From the NCBI RefSeq assembly GCF_900129445.1, contig NZ_FQVT01000002.1, forward strand, positions 310,001-374,000: a stretch of 64,000 nt of DNA. Reading direction: 5' to 3'. This stretch comes from Salegentibacter echinorum (GTDB lineage: Bacteria > Bacteroidota > Bacteroidia > Flavobacteriales > Flavobacteriaceae). Positions 27,315 to 35,224 of this stretch are shown piece after piece. A model generated the notes under the pieces. That model saw only the letters and a program-made list of their open reading frames with translations, was not told the origin of the DNA and made no database searches. A program made the translations under genes and the position numbers. Positions within the stretch are counted from its first letter, which is position 1. Each line of letters begins with the position of its first letter.

Positions 27315-27343
27315 GCCGAACCTCTTTCGGCATTTTTTATTTT
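27315..27343 (+). terminator. Second small hairpin before the EamA gene
   Basis: GCCGAA/TTCGGC (27315-27320 and 27326-27331) followed by ATTTTTTATTTT. It has terminator form, and lies only about 20 bases before the next start codon, so it may act as an attenuator-like leader or a leftover. Confidence 0.5.
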
Positions 27344-27356
27344 AGAATTATTGATT

Positions 27357-28256
27357 ATGCCTGCTTTTTTAAGAAACAAATGGTTTTTATTATGTATTAT
27401 GGCCCTTACCTGGGGTAGTTCCTTTATTTTAATTAAAAAGGCCTTGTTGGTATTTTCGCCTTTTGAAATTGGAGCTTTTCGGGTAGGATTATCTGGCTTG
27501 CTTTTAGCTTTTATAGGAGTGCCGGCCATTCGAAAAATGAAACCTAAGACCATATTTTGGGTGGCTGCAGCAGGATTTTTCGGTAATTTCCTGCCTATGT
27601 TTTTGTTTCCTATAGCGCAAACCAGGGTGGGTAGTTCCCTGGCTGGGATTATTAATAGTTTGGAGCCAATTTTTGTATTGTTTTTAGGCTTTTTGTTCTT
27701 CGGAATTACAAGTAGGTACAAGCAGGTAATTGGTGCTATAATTGGTTTTATTGGCGCTGCAACCTTGTTGTATTTTTCTGAAGTAAACTCTGAAGGAAAT
27801 CAGGTGTGGTATTCGTTGTTAATGGTTTTGGCCTCTGCTTCTTACGCAGTTTCAGCACTTATAATTAAAGATAAGTTGCAACATGTGCGTTCTTTACATA
27901 TTTCCAGTAGTGTTTTTAGTATCTGGATGATTCCTTCTTTTATAATCCTGATGTTTACCGGTTTCTTCCGGGATTTTGAGTTTAATAATGAAACGCTGCA
28001 CGCTCTTGGGTTTTTAAGTATTCTTAGCGTAATTGGAACAGCAGCGGCTATCGTTTTATTTTATAAATTGATACAGGATACTTCGGCAGTTTTTGCCAGC
28101 ACGGTTTCCTATTTATTGCCGGTCGTGGCGGTACTATGGGGGGTTTTAGACGGTGAGGAATTTACCATTTGGTATGTGCTTGGCGGATTATTAATCTTAA
28201 TAGGAATTTATTTAATTAGGGAGAAAAAGAAAAAGCCGCAGGTAACGCCAAGATAA
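27357..28256 (+). CDS. EamA/DMT-superfamily transporter
   Basis: An inner-membrane protein with ten predicted helices in two EamA repeats: first repeat from CIMALTWGSSFILIKKALLVF, second starting near SLLMVLASASYAVSALIIKDKL and ending ILIGIYLIREKKKK. The signatures TWGSSFILIK and VLWGVLDGEEF are typical of drug/metabolite exporters of the EamA type. The substrate is unknown. The ATG at 27357 is chosen over an in-frame TTG six bases earlier. 299 residues is standard. Confidence 0.9.
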   Translation: MPAFLRNKWFLLCIMALTWGSSFILIKKALLVFSPFEIGAFRVGLSGLLLAFIGVPAIRKMKPKTIFWVAAAGFFGNFLPMFLFPIAQTRVGSSLAGIINSLEPIFVLFLGFLFFGITSRYKQVIGAIIGFIGAATLLYFSEVNSEGNQVWYSLLMVLASASYAVSALIIKDKLQHVRSLHISSSVFSIWMIPSFIILMFTGFFRDFEFNNETLHALGFLSILSVIGTAAAIVLFYKLIQDTSAVFASTVSYLLPVVAVLWGVLDGEEFTIWYVLGGLLILIGIYLIREKKKKPQVTPR

Positions 28257-28485
28257 GCCGACGTCACGTTAAGTTGATTAGTTTATATCCGGGTTAGTGA
28301 AAAGGATCTAATTAGGAGAAGTCGGGATGGTAAAACTTAGTCGCAGTATAGCATTGAGGTGATTTTAATGAATATTCCGGGTTAATGCTGAAAATGTAGC
28401 TCTGTTTTTTCTCTTTCAGTGAAGCGATCTACACTCTTTAATCGAACAATATTTATTAGTTTATTAAGGAGTAGGCTGTTTTAGC

Positions 28486-28515
28486 TTGCTGAATGATAAA
28501 ATATACTTATATTTG
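28486..28515 (+). promoter_or_regulatory. Consensus promoter without a following gene
   Basis: TTG at 28486-28488, 19 bases, TATATTTG at 28508-28515. It fits the Bacteroidota promoter consensus and drives no open frame, but is followed by structured sequence and a terminator. Confidence 0.65.
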
Positions 28516-28518
28516 CCA

Positions 28519-28744
28519 GCCTTCTTTATGAAATCAAGATTTTTAGGTCTTAATTTTTATGAAAGTTGAATTGGGCTATAAAAATAAAATACTGGGGTTA
28601 ATTGCTAATCTCAAAGATTAAGTTGTGTTGTTTGTCCCGTGAAAACGGGATGTATTTAGCCAAGTAAAATCCTGTGTTGTGGGGATTTTGGCTAACCAAT
28701 GAGAAGCTTTTTTCCGTGAACTCGGGAAGAGGCTTTTTTTTGGA
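28519..28744 (+). ncRNA. Candidate structured small RNA
   Basis: Between the consensus promoter at 28486-28515 and the T run at 28733-28741 lies ~220 bases with no open frame but many hairpins: TAATCT/AGATTA near 28602-28617, CCCGT-GAAA-ACGGG near 28638-28650, TTAGCCAA...TTGGCTAA with AAAATCC/GGATTTT inside (28657-28696), and the terminator stem GCTTTTTTCCG/CGGGAAGAGGC. The 5' end AGCCTTCTT can pair with GGAAGAGGCT at the 3' end, as in RNAs with a closing stem such as 6S. The flavobacterial 6S type is one candidate; no family is asserted. Confidence 0.5.
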
Positions 28745-28814
28745 GTAACTGTGACCTAAAATATAAAAGGAAAAAACCTCGTGATAAGTCCACGAGGTAG
28801 TTTATTCTTATTGC

Positions 28815-29615
28815 TTAATGAAAAACAATGGGTGAGACGATATTTCTTAGACTGTGAACTACACTCCAGGCTGCTATTTCTGAAGTCTTGCTATATACAT
28901 CTATAACCGCTTTTACCTGCTCATTTTCTATCTCAATTCGGTGCTCATCTCCAACATAATCTGGAACAGAGGTAATTGAAACATCCATTTTTTCCGGTCC
29001 AACAGAGGCTAGAGAAGCTGCAACAGCTACATTTACTTTAGTGGGAAAAAGTGCAATGGCTTCTTTTGCATTGCCGTCAAAAACTTTGCGTTCTTTTTCT
29101 TGCATATCCTCTTGATAAACCGAGGTTTTCTTTAAAGAGTTGGGGCCTTTGGTAGTGTGTATAGAAGCTTTTGAGGAACCCATTAAATTCGCTGTTTTAA
29201 GGACATCAAAACCTCCTATGGCACCAGAGGCAATATAGATCTTAGCCCCGGTTCTTAAACAAATAGCTTTCGTTTTTTCTAAAAACTCCTCGTCTGCAAA
29301 AGCTCCAATGGATAAAGTGACAACTGAAATGCCTTTTTCTAAAGCCGGAAGGGCTATTTCTTTAAAAGCCTGCGGATTTGCTGCTTCAATAATAATATCG
29401 GGTTGAGTATTGAGCATTTCTTCTGGCTCGCTACACACTTTGCAGGAATTTTGTTGGGAGGAAGAGATTTTATCTGCAAAATTTTGAGCACTTTCCTTAC
29501 TTCTGGAGTAGGCAGCTGTAAATTGATAGTTTGATAAAAGTCCGTCATTATAAGCACCTGCGATAATATTTGCAAGTTTTCCGCAGCCAACAATAGCTAA
29601 TTTTTTCTTTTCCAT
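28815..29615 (-). CDS. Aspartate-dehydrogenase-like oxidoreductase (NadX family)
   Basis: A 266-residue NAD(P)-dependent dehydrogenase. It has a Rossmann start (KLAIVGCGKLANIIAGAYND), the block DIIIEAANPQAFKEIALPALEKGISVVTLSIGAF, SGAIGGFDVLKTA and PTKVNVAVAASLAS, in the order seen in L-aspartate dehydrogenases. NadX makes iminoaspartate for NAD synthesis, but paralogues sit in catabolic clusters. Here it is divergent from agaS and beside a sugar operon, so a sugar-acid or amino-acid role is possible. It is read away from the sugar genes, with a shared intergenic region. Confidence 0.78.
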   Translation of the reverse strand: MEKKKLAIVGCGKLANIIAGAYNDGLLSNYQFTAAYSRSKESAQNFADKISSSQQNSCKVCSEPEEMLNTQPDIIIEAANPQAFKEIALPALEKGISVVTLSIGAFADEEFLEKTKAICLRTGAKIYIASGAIGGFDVLKTANLMGSSKASIHTTKGPNSLKKTSVYQEDMQEKERKVFDGNAKEAIALFPTKVNVAVAASLASVGPEKMDVSITSVPDYVGDEHRIEIENEQVKAVIDVYSKTSEIAAWSVVHSLRNIVSPIVFH

Positions 29616-30056
29616 ATTTTTGAAAATTACGTTATTTAATAGATTAAAAAAAGTGGTCGTATAAAAAGCGCTGTAATTCGATTTTATCCTTAAATTTTAT
29701 TGCATCGGTATTCATTTCTTTTGGACCTGTCTGGAAATAATAGAACTTTTTTAGGACGCATAGCTCGTACTCTAGGGTTAAGCTTGTTGATTTCCGTTCT
29801 AAAAAGAGTAGGATTAAATCGAGCTTAACCTGAACAATTAGTAAAAATTATAGAAAAGCTCGAAATAAGGTTCAATATTTATTCTGCTTTCTGGTAAAAG
29901 ATTGGTTTTTAAATTATAAAAAACAAATCTTTCGAAATCTTTATTTTACTTTTCGGGAATCATTGAAAAATTATTAAGTTGTGAGTTGTTTTAGGTTGAA
30001 AAATGAAATATTAATCAGGATAATTATTGCAAACTGGTTATACAAGTGCTTAGAAT
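29616..30056. promoter_or_regulatory. Divergent promoter region, nadX-like and agaS-like
   Basis: About 440 bases between the two divergent genes. It holds an inverted repeat GGTTAAGCT (29776-29784) and AGCTTAACC (29822-29830), and a pair of GAAA-type half-sites, CTTTCGAAATC (29929-29939) and CTTTTCGGG (29949-29957), that resemble DeoR/AgaR operators. No coding frame is supported. Confidence 0.45.
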
Positions 30057-31196
30057 ATGAATAGTAAAGAATTTTATACAAAAAAAGAAATTGAAGGACA
30101 GCCAAAATTATGGCAACAGGTTTTCGAGCTCTTGATTTCCAGGCAAAAAGAAATAAAAGAATTTTTAGTCCCAATTCTGGAAATACCCGATCTCCATATT
30201 ATCCTTTCCGGTGCCGGTTCTTCGTCTTTCGTTGGAGATGCCGCGCAGGGCCTGGTGCAAAATTATACAGGATGTGCTACAAGTGCTATTGCTACTACGG
30301 ATATTGTTACTCATCCACAACTTTATTTACCAAAAAACAAGCCTATCTTATTAGTTTCTATTGCACGTTCTGGTAACAGTCCCGAGAGTGTAGAGACAAT
30401 AGCTTTGGTAAATGGGTTTTGCAAGAATGTTTACCATCTTATAATCACTTGTAACAGCAAAGGGGAGTTGGCACGTTATGGTTGTGAAAACCCAAATGAT
30501 GCCTGTGCCATCCTGCTTCCAGAAGAAGCCAATGATCAAAGCCTGGCTATGACGGGGAGCTTTACCTCCATGTTATTAAGTTTGTTGCTTGTCTTTAGGA
30601 AGGAACATTTCGAAAAAGCCAAAGCTGAAATAGAGAAAATTATGGAGCAAGCTAATTTAATCTTAGATCATTGGGATTCTTTTAAAATGATGGCGACCAG
30701 GGAATTTAACAGAGTTGTATTTTTAGGTTCTGGAACGATGTTGGGTATCGCAAAAGAATGTCATTTAAAATTACAGGAATTGTCTGATGGAGCAGTAATT
30801 TGCAAATATGATTCTTTTTTAGGATTTCGTCATGGTCCAAGAGCGATAACAAATACTAAAACATTAATGGTCTATTTATTCTCCCCAATGGAACACGTTT
30901 ATAAGTATGAATTAGATCTTGCAAAAAATATTGCTGAAGATCCCAGAAATATAACTTGTATATCAATAGGAAGAAAAAGGGAAGAAGGCCTGTCACCTTG
31001 CTTCAACTTGAATTTAAATTTTGGAAAATGTGAAGAATTGAATATTATACCTGCAGCATTGGTAGGACAAATTTTAGGTTATTATAAATCATTGGCTTTA
31101 GGATTAAATCCAGATGAACCTTCCAAATCTGGAACTATAAGTCGTGTCGTTGAAGGAGTGACTATCTATGATCACCCAAAATATTTATCGGTATGA
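30057..31196 (+). CDS. agaS: SIS-domain sugar isomerase/deaminase of the AgaS type
   Basis: A 379-residue cytoplasmic protein with two SIS domains. The first has LHIILSGAGSSSFVGDAAQG and LVSIARSGNSPESVETIALV, the second RVVFLGSGTMLGIAKECHLKLQELSDG and SFLGFRHGPRAITNTKTLMVY, all diagnostic of AgaS. In E. coli AgaS converts galactosamine-6-phosphate to tagatose-6-phosphate with release of ammonia. It is followed 97 bases later by a PfkB sugar kinase, and a DeoR-type repressor lies downstream. A galactosamine or N-acetylgalactosamine catabolic role is expected. Confidence 0.92.
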   Translation: MNSKEFYTKKEIEGQPKLWQQVFELLISRQKEIKEFLVPILEIPDLHIILSGAGSSSFVGDAAQGLVQNYTGCATSAIATTDIVTHPQLYLPKNKPILLVSIARSGNSPESVETIALVNGFCKNVYHLIITCNSKGELARYGCENPNDACAILLPEEANDQSLAMTGSFTSMLLSLLLVFRKEHFEKAKAEIEKIMEQANLILDHWDSFKMMATREFNRVVFLGSGTMLGIAKECHLKLQELSDGAVICKYDSFLGFRHGPRAITNTKTLMVYLFSPMEHVYKYELDLAKNIAEDPRNITCISIGRKREEGLSPCFNLNLNFGKCEELNIIPAALVGQILGYYKSLALGLNPDEPSKSGTISRVVEGVTIYDHPKYLSV

Positions 31197-31323
31197 TTTT
31201 AAACCTTTATCCAAATTCTTACACGTAACATTGCATTGCCCGGTAATGATGACAGATCAAAATTAATTAGAGTGGGGTAGGAGCAAGCGACCTTTGGATG
31301 AAAAAAGCTTAAATTACTTAGGA

Positions 31324-32268
31324 ATGAACAATAAAAGACTATTAGTTGTTGGTGAGCTTAACGTAGATCTTATTTTAAATGATATTAGAGGGTTTCCAAA
31401 GATTGGGAACGAAACCCTGGCCGGTGAGATGGAATTTACCCTGGGAAGTTCGGCAGCAATTATGGCTTCTAATATCTCGGCAATGGGGACAGATACAACA
31501 TTCTGCGGTAAAATAGGTCACGATAAATTTGGTGAATTTTTAAAACAGGAACTTCAGAAAAGAAAGGTTTCTACTCGTTATATAAGTACTTCAGACACTT
31601 TAAAAACGGGTATAACTGTTGTGATGAATTACGAACAAGACTGTGCAAACCTCACTTTTTGTGGTGCGATGGAAGCCTTGAATATTAAAGATATTCCCTG
31701 GGAAGACCTTAAGGAATACGATCATTTCCATTTTTCAAACTACTTTTTACAAAAAGGGATACAAAAAGATATTACAGAAATATTTAAAAGGATGAAAGAA
31801 GCGGGACTTACTACTTCTTTAGATTTGCAGGTAGATCCAGATGATAAATGGGAATTTGATTATAAAAATACGCTTCCATTTGTAGATATTTTCCTTCCTA
31901 ATTATAGCGAATTGTTGAGCCTTTGTAAAAAAAACGATTTGACCGCTGCGATTGCTCATATTAGAGATTATGCAAATGTTTTGGTAATTAAAATGGGTGA
32001 GCAAGGGGCAAGACTCATTACAGGTGAACAAGAGTACAGGCAGGGCGCTCTTTTAAATAAAGATTTTAAAGACGCTGTAGGTGCCGGCGATTCTTTTAAC
32101 GCAGGATTTATCCATAAGTATTTAAATGCGGCTTCCTGGGAAAACTGTTTAAAATATGCCAATCTTATGGGATCCCTCAACACAACCCGCGCCGGTGGTA
32201 CCGCGGCGTTCACTTCAGCAGAGGAAATTCGCAAAAAAGCAGATGAAATTAAGAAACGGGTACTTTAA
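31324..32268 (+). CDS. PfkB-family carbohydrate kinase
   Basis: A 314-residue ribokinase-fold kinase, taken from the ATG at 31324; an in-frame TTG at 31294 would add 10 residues that lack family features. The N-terminus LLVVGELNVDLILND and the loop TLGSSAAIMASNIS match the sugar-binding side, and the catalytic signature DAVGAGDSFNAGF with its Asp base is near the C-terminus. Next to agaS, it may phosphorylate tagatose-6-phosphate, or the free amino sugar. The substrate is inferred from context only. Confidence 0.88.
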   Translation: MNNKRLLVVGELNVDLILNDIRGFPKIGNETLAGEMEFTLGSSAAIMASNISAMGTDTTFCGKIGHDKFGEFLKQELQKRKVSTRYISTSDTLKTGITVVMNYEQDCANLTFCGAMEALNIKDIPWEDLKEYDHFHFSNYFLQKGIQKDITEIFKRMKEAGLTTSLDLQVDPDDKWEFDYKNTLPFVDIFLPNYSELLSLCKKNDLTAAIAHIRDYANVLVIKMGEQGARLITGEQEYRQGALLNKDFKDAVGAGDSFNAGFIHKYLNAASWENCLKYANLMGSLNTTRAGGTAAFTSAEEIRKKADEIKKRVL

Positions 32269-32579
32269 TAAATTTCTTAGAAGTAAGACTGCAAGTTTGC
32301 TTACGTCATTACGTTCGTAACACTAAATTCCAGGCCTAAGGTGTTTATCTTCAAAAATGAGTGCAATTATCGCGGTAGATTTGGGCTTCCAAACGACGAA
32401 AAATGATTAAATTAGTGAAAAAAATAAGTGTTAAACACTAAACTGAGAAAGAACCCTTTTTTAACCGAATATTTTCAAGACAGGGTTTGCTAATTACAGC
32501 TCTGCTTATTACTGAAAGTAATTTGGTCTGATGATATTGATGAGTAATCAATTGACATTCAGAAAATTTATTTAAAAGA
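32269..32579. promoter_or_regulatory. Intergenic region before the amidohydrolase
   Basis: AACACTAAACT at 32434-32444 is the exact reverse complement of AGTTTAGTGTT in the two susC operators, and is followed by GAGAAAG. A palindrome AGTGTTAAACACT (32428-32440) overlaps it. No coding frame is supported. Confidence 0.45.
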
Positions 32580-33581
32580 ATGATAGATAATTTTATAGAC
32601 GCACATGTACATTTAAACACTAAATCTACCGCTAAAATTGAGATGGCCAAAGTTTTTGGAGCGCGCTTTTTGTCCATAAACACCACAATTCCTTTTTTTG
32701 AAGGTCTCAAGGGACAGGAAGCTGTTATTCAACAATTACAGCAAGAGTATCCAAATAGAATCGCCTATATAACTAGCTTTGACAATAAATACTGGAACAC
32801 TAAAGAGTGGTTGCCCCGCGCTTTGTCGCAAATTGAGAACGGTGTGGCGAATGGGGCTGTTGGAGTTAAAATATGGAAAAATATTGGGATGGATAAAAAC
32901 TTTAAGGATGATGATGGAAATTTTGTAATGATTGATGATTCGCGTTTTAATCCAATTTTTGAGTATCTTATTGAGAATGATATTTTGTTGGTAGGGCACC
33001 AGGGAGAACCCCGAAACTGTTGGTTAGCCTTAGACGAAATGACAGTAGAAAGTGATAGGGAGTATTTTTTGAATCATCCTGAATATTATATGCATAGTAA
33101 GCCCAACTATCCTTCTTATGAGAGGCATATGCAGGCACGTGATAATGTGTTACGAAAATATCCCGATTTGAAATTTGTGGGATTACATCTATTTAGTTTA
33201 GAGTATAATTTGGAGGAGGTCGCAAAACGTTTAGAAGAATTTCCCAATTCAAAAACCGATGTGGCCGGAAGAATATGTCATGTACAATTTCAAGCGATGC
33301 AAAACCGTGAGAAAGTACGAGATTTTTTTATTGAGTACCAGGACAGGATTATTTACGGAACAGATGTGATAGATGACGGTTCTATGAAGGAAAAAGATCT
33401 TGCTGAGCACTTTAGAAATTTATGGTTATACCATTGGGAATTTTTTTCAACTTCAAAAGTTCTCGAGGCGCCGCAGTTTGAAGGAAGTTTTAGAGGGCTC
33501 GCTCTTCCCGAGACAATTTTAGAAAAGCTTTTTAGAGTTAATGCGCAAAAAACTTACGGTTTTAAAAATAATTGCAAGTAA
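32580..33581 (+). CDS. Metal-dependent amidohydrolase (TIM barrel)
   Basis: A 333-residue cytoplasmic hydrolase of the amidohydrolase superfamily. The metal ligands are visible in order: DAHVHLN (H-x-H, residues ~8-14), GVKIWKN (Lys), VGHQGEP (His), GLHLFS (His) and YGTDVIDD (Asp). It is nearer to the amidohydrolase-2 type (decarboxylases, lactonases) than to NagA. Its place between the AgaS-PfkB pair and the DeoR repressor suggests it takes part in the same sugar pathway, perhaps as a lactonase, deacetylase or deaminase. Substrate not determined. Confidence 0.85.
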   Translation: MIDNFIDAHVHLNTKSTAKIEMAKVFGARFLSINTTIPFFEGLKGQEAVIQQLQQEYPNRIAYITSFDNKYWNTKEWLPRALSQIENGVANGAVGVKIWKNIGMDKNFKDDDGNFVMIDDSRFNPIFEYLIENDILLVGHQGEPRNCWLALDEMTVESDREYFLNHPEYYMHSKPNYPSYERHMQARDNVLRKYPDLKFVGLHLFSLEYNLEEVAKRLEEFPNSKTDVAGRICHVQFQAMQNREKVRDFFIEYQDRIIYGTDVIDDGSMKEKDLAEHFRNLWLYHWEFFSTSKVLEAPQFEGSFRGLALPETILEKLFRVNAQKTYGFKNNCK

Positions 33582-33689
33582 TTATTTTCAGAACCCTCAA
33601 TTTTTTGTATTACAATGTTGTTTGTAAGTTATTGAATTTCAATTATATAATTCCTTTGTAAGATATAGCTTTTTTCACTATTTAAAAAA

Positions 33690-33700
33690 ACGAAAGTTTA
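33690..33700 (+). promoter_or_regulatory. Putative operator upstream of the DeoR-type gene
   Basis: ACGAAAGTTTA is identical to the left half of the operators in front of both susC genes, suggesting autoregulation. Confidence 0.5.
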
Positions 33701-33790
33701 AATATTGAATACGTAAATTTTTTACATAATTATGATTTTATTAGGTTATGAAGTCTTATTTTAGAAATCTATTAATCACAATTCTTTTTT

Positions 33791-34552
33791 ATGAAAAAAA
33801 CAGCATATCGTAGATCATTAATTCTGGAAAAATTAGATGAGACAGGACAGGTTAATGTAAGGGATCTTAGTGAACTATTGGGAGTTAGTGAGGTGACTAT
33901 TCGAAATGACCTGGATAAGCTTGAAAAAAATAAGTTATTAATTCGCGCGCATGGCGGTGCTTTTAAAACCAATAATATAGCTTTAAATGTTTCTGAAAAG
34001 AAAAAAATAAATATAGACTTAAAGCGTCTAATAGGAAAAAAAGCCGCAAGCCTTATAAATGAAGAAGATAGCATCATTTTAGATTCTGGAACTACTACTT
34101 TCGAATTGTCTAATAATTTGAAAAAATTTGATAGTCTTACGGTAATCAGCAATGCGCTGGATATTGTGAATAACCTTTCCCAGCACAAACAATTAGACGT
34201 ATTTATGCCGGGAGGTTATTTAAAAGAATTTAGTATGTCGCTGGTAGGGCCTATGGCCGAGCGAAATTTTAAGCAGCTTTACTGTAATAAGTTATTTTTG
34301 GGAGTTGATGGGATAAAAGATAATCTTGGAATCTTCACACATTATATGGAAGAAGCTTATTTGAATCAATTGATGATTGAAGTTGCTGAAGAGGTTATTA
34401 TCGTGGCTGATTCCTCTAAGTTTATGAAATCTGGTTTGGCTTTTATTTGTGGTTTTGAAAAAATTCACAAATTTATCACCGACAGGTATATTGAGCAGTC
34501 AATGATCGAAATGCTGCAAAAGAATAATGTTGAGGTGATAATAGCAGAATAG
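33791..34552 (+). CDS. DeoR/GlpR-family transcriptional repressor
   Basis: A 253-residue sugar-phosphate-responsive repressor. The N-terminus is a DeoR winged helix (RRSLILEKLDETGQVNVRDL, then SELLGVSEVTIRNDLDKLEK and LIRAHGGA), the C-terminal DeoRC sensor shows IGKKAASLINEEDSIILDSGTTTFEL, VISNALDIVN and FLGVDGI. Such proteins sense phosphorylated sugars, with a fold shared with sugar isomerases. It lies downstream of the AgaS, kinase and amidohydrolase genes and upstream of the SusC/D genes, and the same ACGAAAGTTTA motif occurs at its own promoter and at both susC promoters, so it is the likely local regulator. Confidence 0.92.
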   Translation: MKKTAYRRSLILEKLDETGQVNVRDLSELLGVSEVTIRNDLDKLEKNKLLIRAHGGAFKTNNIALNVSEKKKINIDLKRLIGKKAASLINEEDSIILDSGTTTFELSNNLKKFDSLTVISNALDIVNNLSQHKQLDVFMPGGYLKEFSMSLVGPMAERNFKQLYCNKLFLGVDGIKDNLGIFTHYMEEAYLNQLMIEVAEEVIIVADSSKFMKSGLAFICGFEKIHKFITDRYIEQSMIEMLQKNNVEVIIAE

Positions 34553-34570
34553 ATTATTTTTGCAGTATTT

Positions 34571-34682
34571 GCTTGATAATCGAGATTTAATTGCTCTATC
34601 TCGATAGCTGCGGGAATGCCTGGAAATCTTAATAACTTTCATTTATAATATACCTCGTGGTCTTGTACCGGGGTAATTTACT
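34571..34682 (+). repeat. ~100-bp interspersed repeat, copy A
   Basis: Runs from GCTTGATAATCGAGATTTAA through TATCTCGATAGCTG, GAATGCCTGGAAATC and TATAATATACCTCGTGG to CCGGGGTAATTTAC. It aligns over its whole length with copies B and C. It lies 18 bases after the DeoR gene. Confidence 0.72.
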
Positions 34683-34792
34683 TCTATAATGCAGTTTTGC
34701 TAATAATCTTTTTGGGAATTAATTTCAGGACTGTTCTTAAGAATATTGCTGTGTTCTTTTTTTATATGGTTTGCTATAAAAATCTAGCTTAG

Positions 34793-34833
34793 AGTCTCTG
34801 GTGCCCGACTTTATCGGGTAGAGACTGCAAAAA
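34793..34833. other. Strong composite hairpin
   Basis: AGTCTCT (34793-34799) pairs with AGAGACT (34820-34826), enclosing CCCGA/TCGGG (34804-34808, 34814-34818), followed by GCAAAAAAA. It may be a terminator read on the minus strand or an RNA structure in the SusC leader region. The flanking 34834-35108 holds nothing further I can name. Confidence 0.5.
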
Positions 34834-35080
34834 AATCAATAATAAATCATAACGTAGTTGATCGTTTGAGCCGTCTTAAATATCCTTTAATTTAAACGCT
34901 TAAGTAATTAAAGGTAATTAATTTTCAAAATTAACAGGATCTTTCCTCTGCTTAACGCTTTTTTTGTGATTATAGATACTTACCTAACTGAGGAGAAGGC
35001 TTCTGCACTTCTTTAATATTTTTATTTCTATTTTTTTCTTCTTTAAAAAATTCAAAATAAAATAATGCTTAATTCAAAAA

Positions 35081-35168
35081 GTTAAAATTAATATTTATTT
35101 AAGAAAGAATTTGGTGAGCTTCATGAAAAACATAATTTAGCAAAGAATACGAAAGTTTAGTGTTTCAT
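35081..35168 (+). promoter_or_regulatory. Promoter and operator of susC/susD system 1
   Basis: TTTG at 35110-35113, 19 bases, TAATTTAG at 35133-35140, then the operator ACGAAAGTTTAGTGTTTCAT at 35149-35168 over the predicted start. The whole 35081-35168 block is repeated, with differences, before susC 2. Confidence 0.7.
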
Positions 35169-35224
35169 TTAATTCAATTTTAACGTTAGGTTTATTAATA
35201 TTAATCAAACAATTATCTAATTTC

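Noticed and set aside
27248-27721. 157-codon minus-strand frame overlapping the EamA gene start
   Set aside because: Lysine and asparagine rich shadow of the transporter; no start context and no family.
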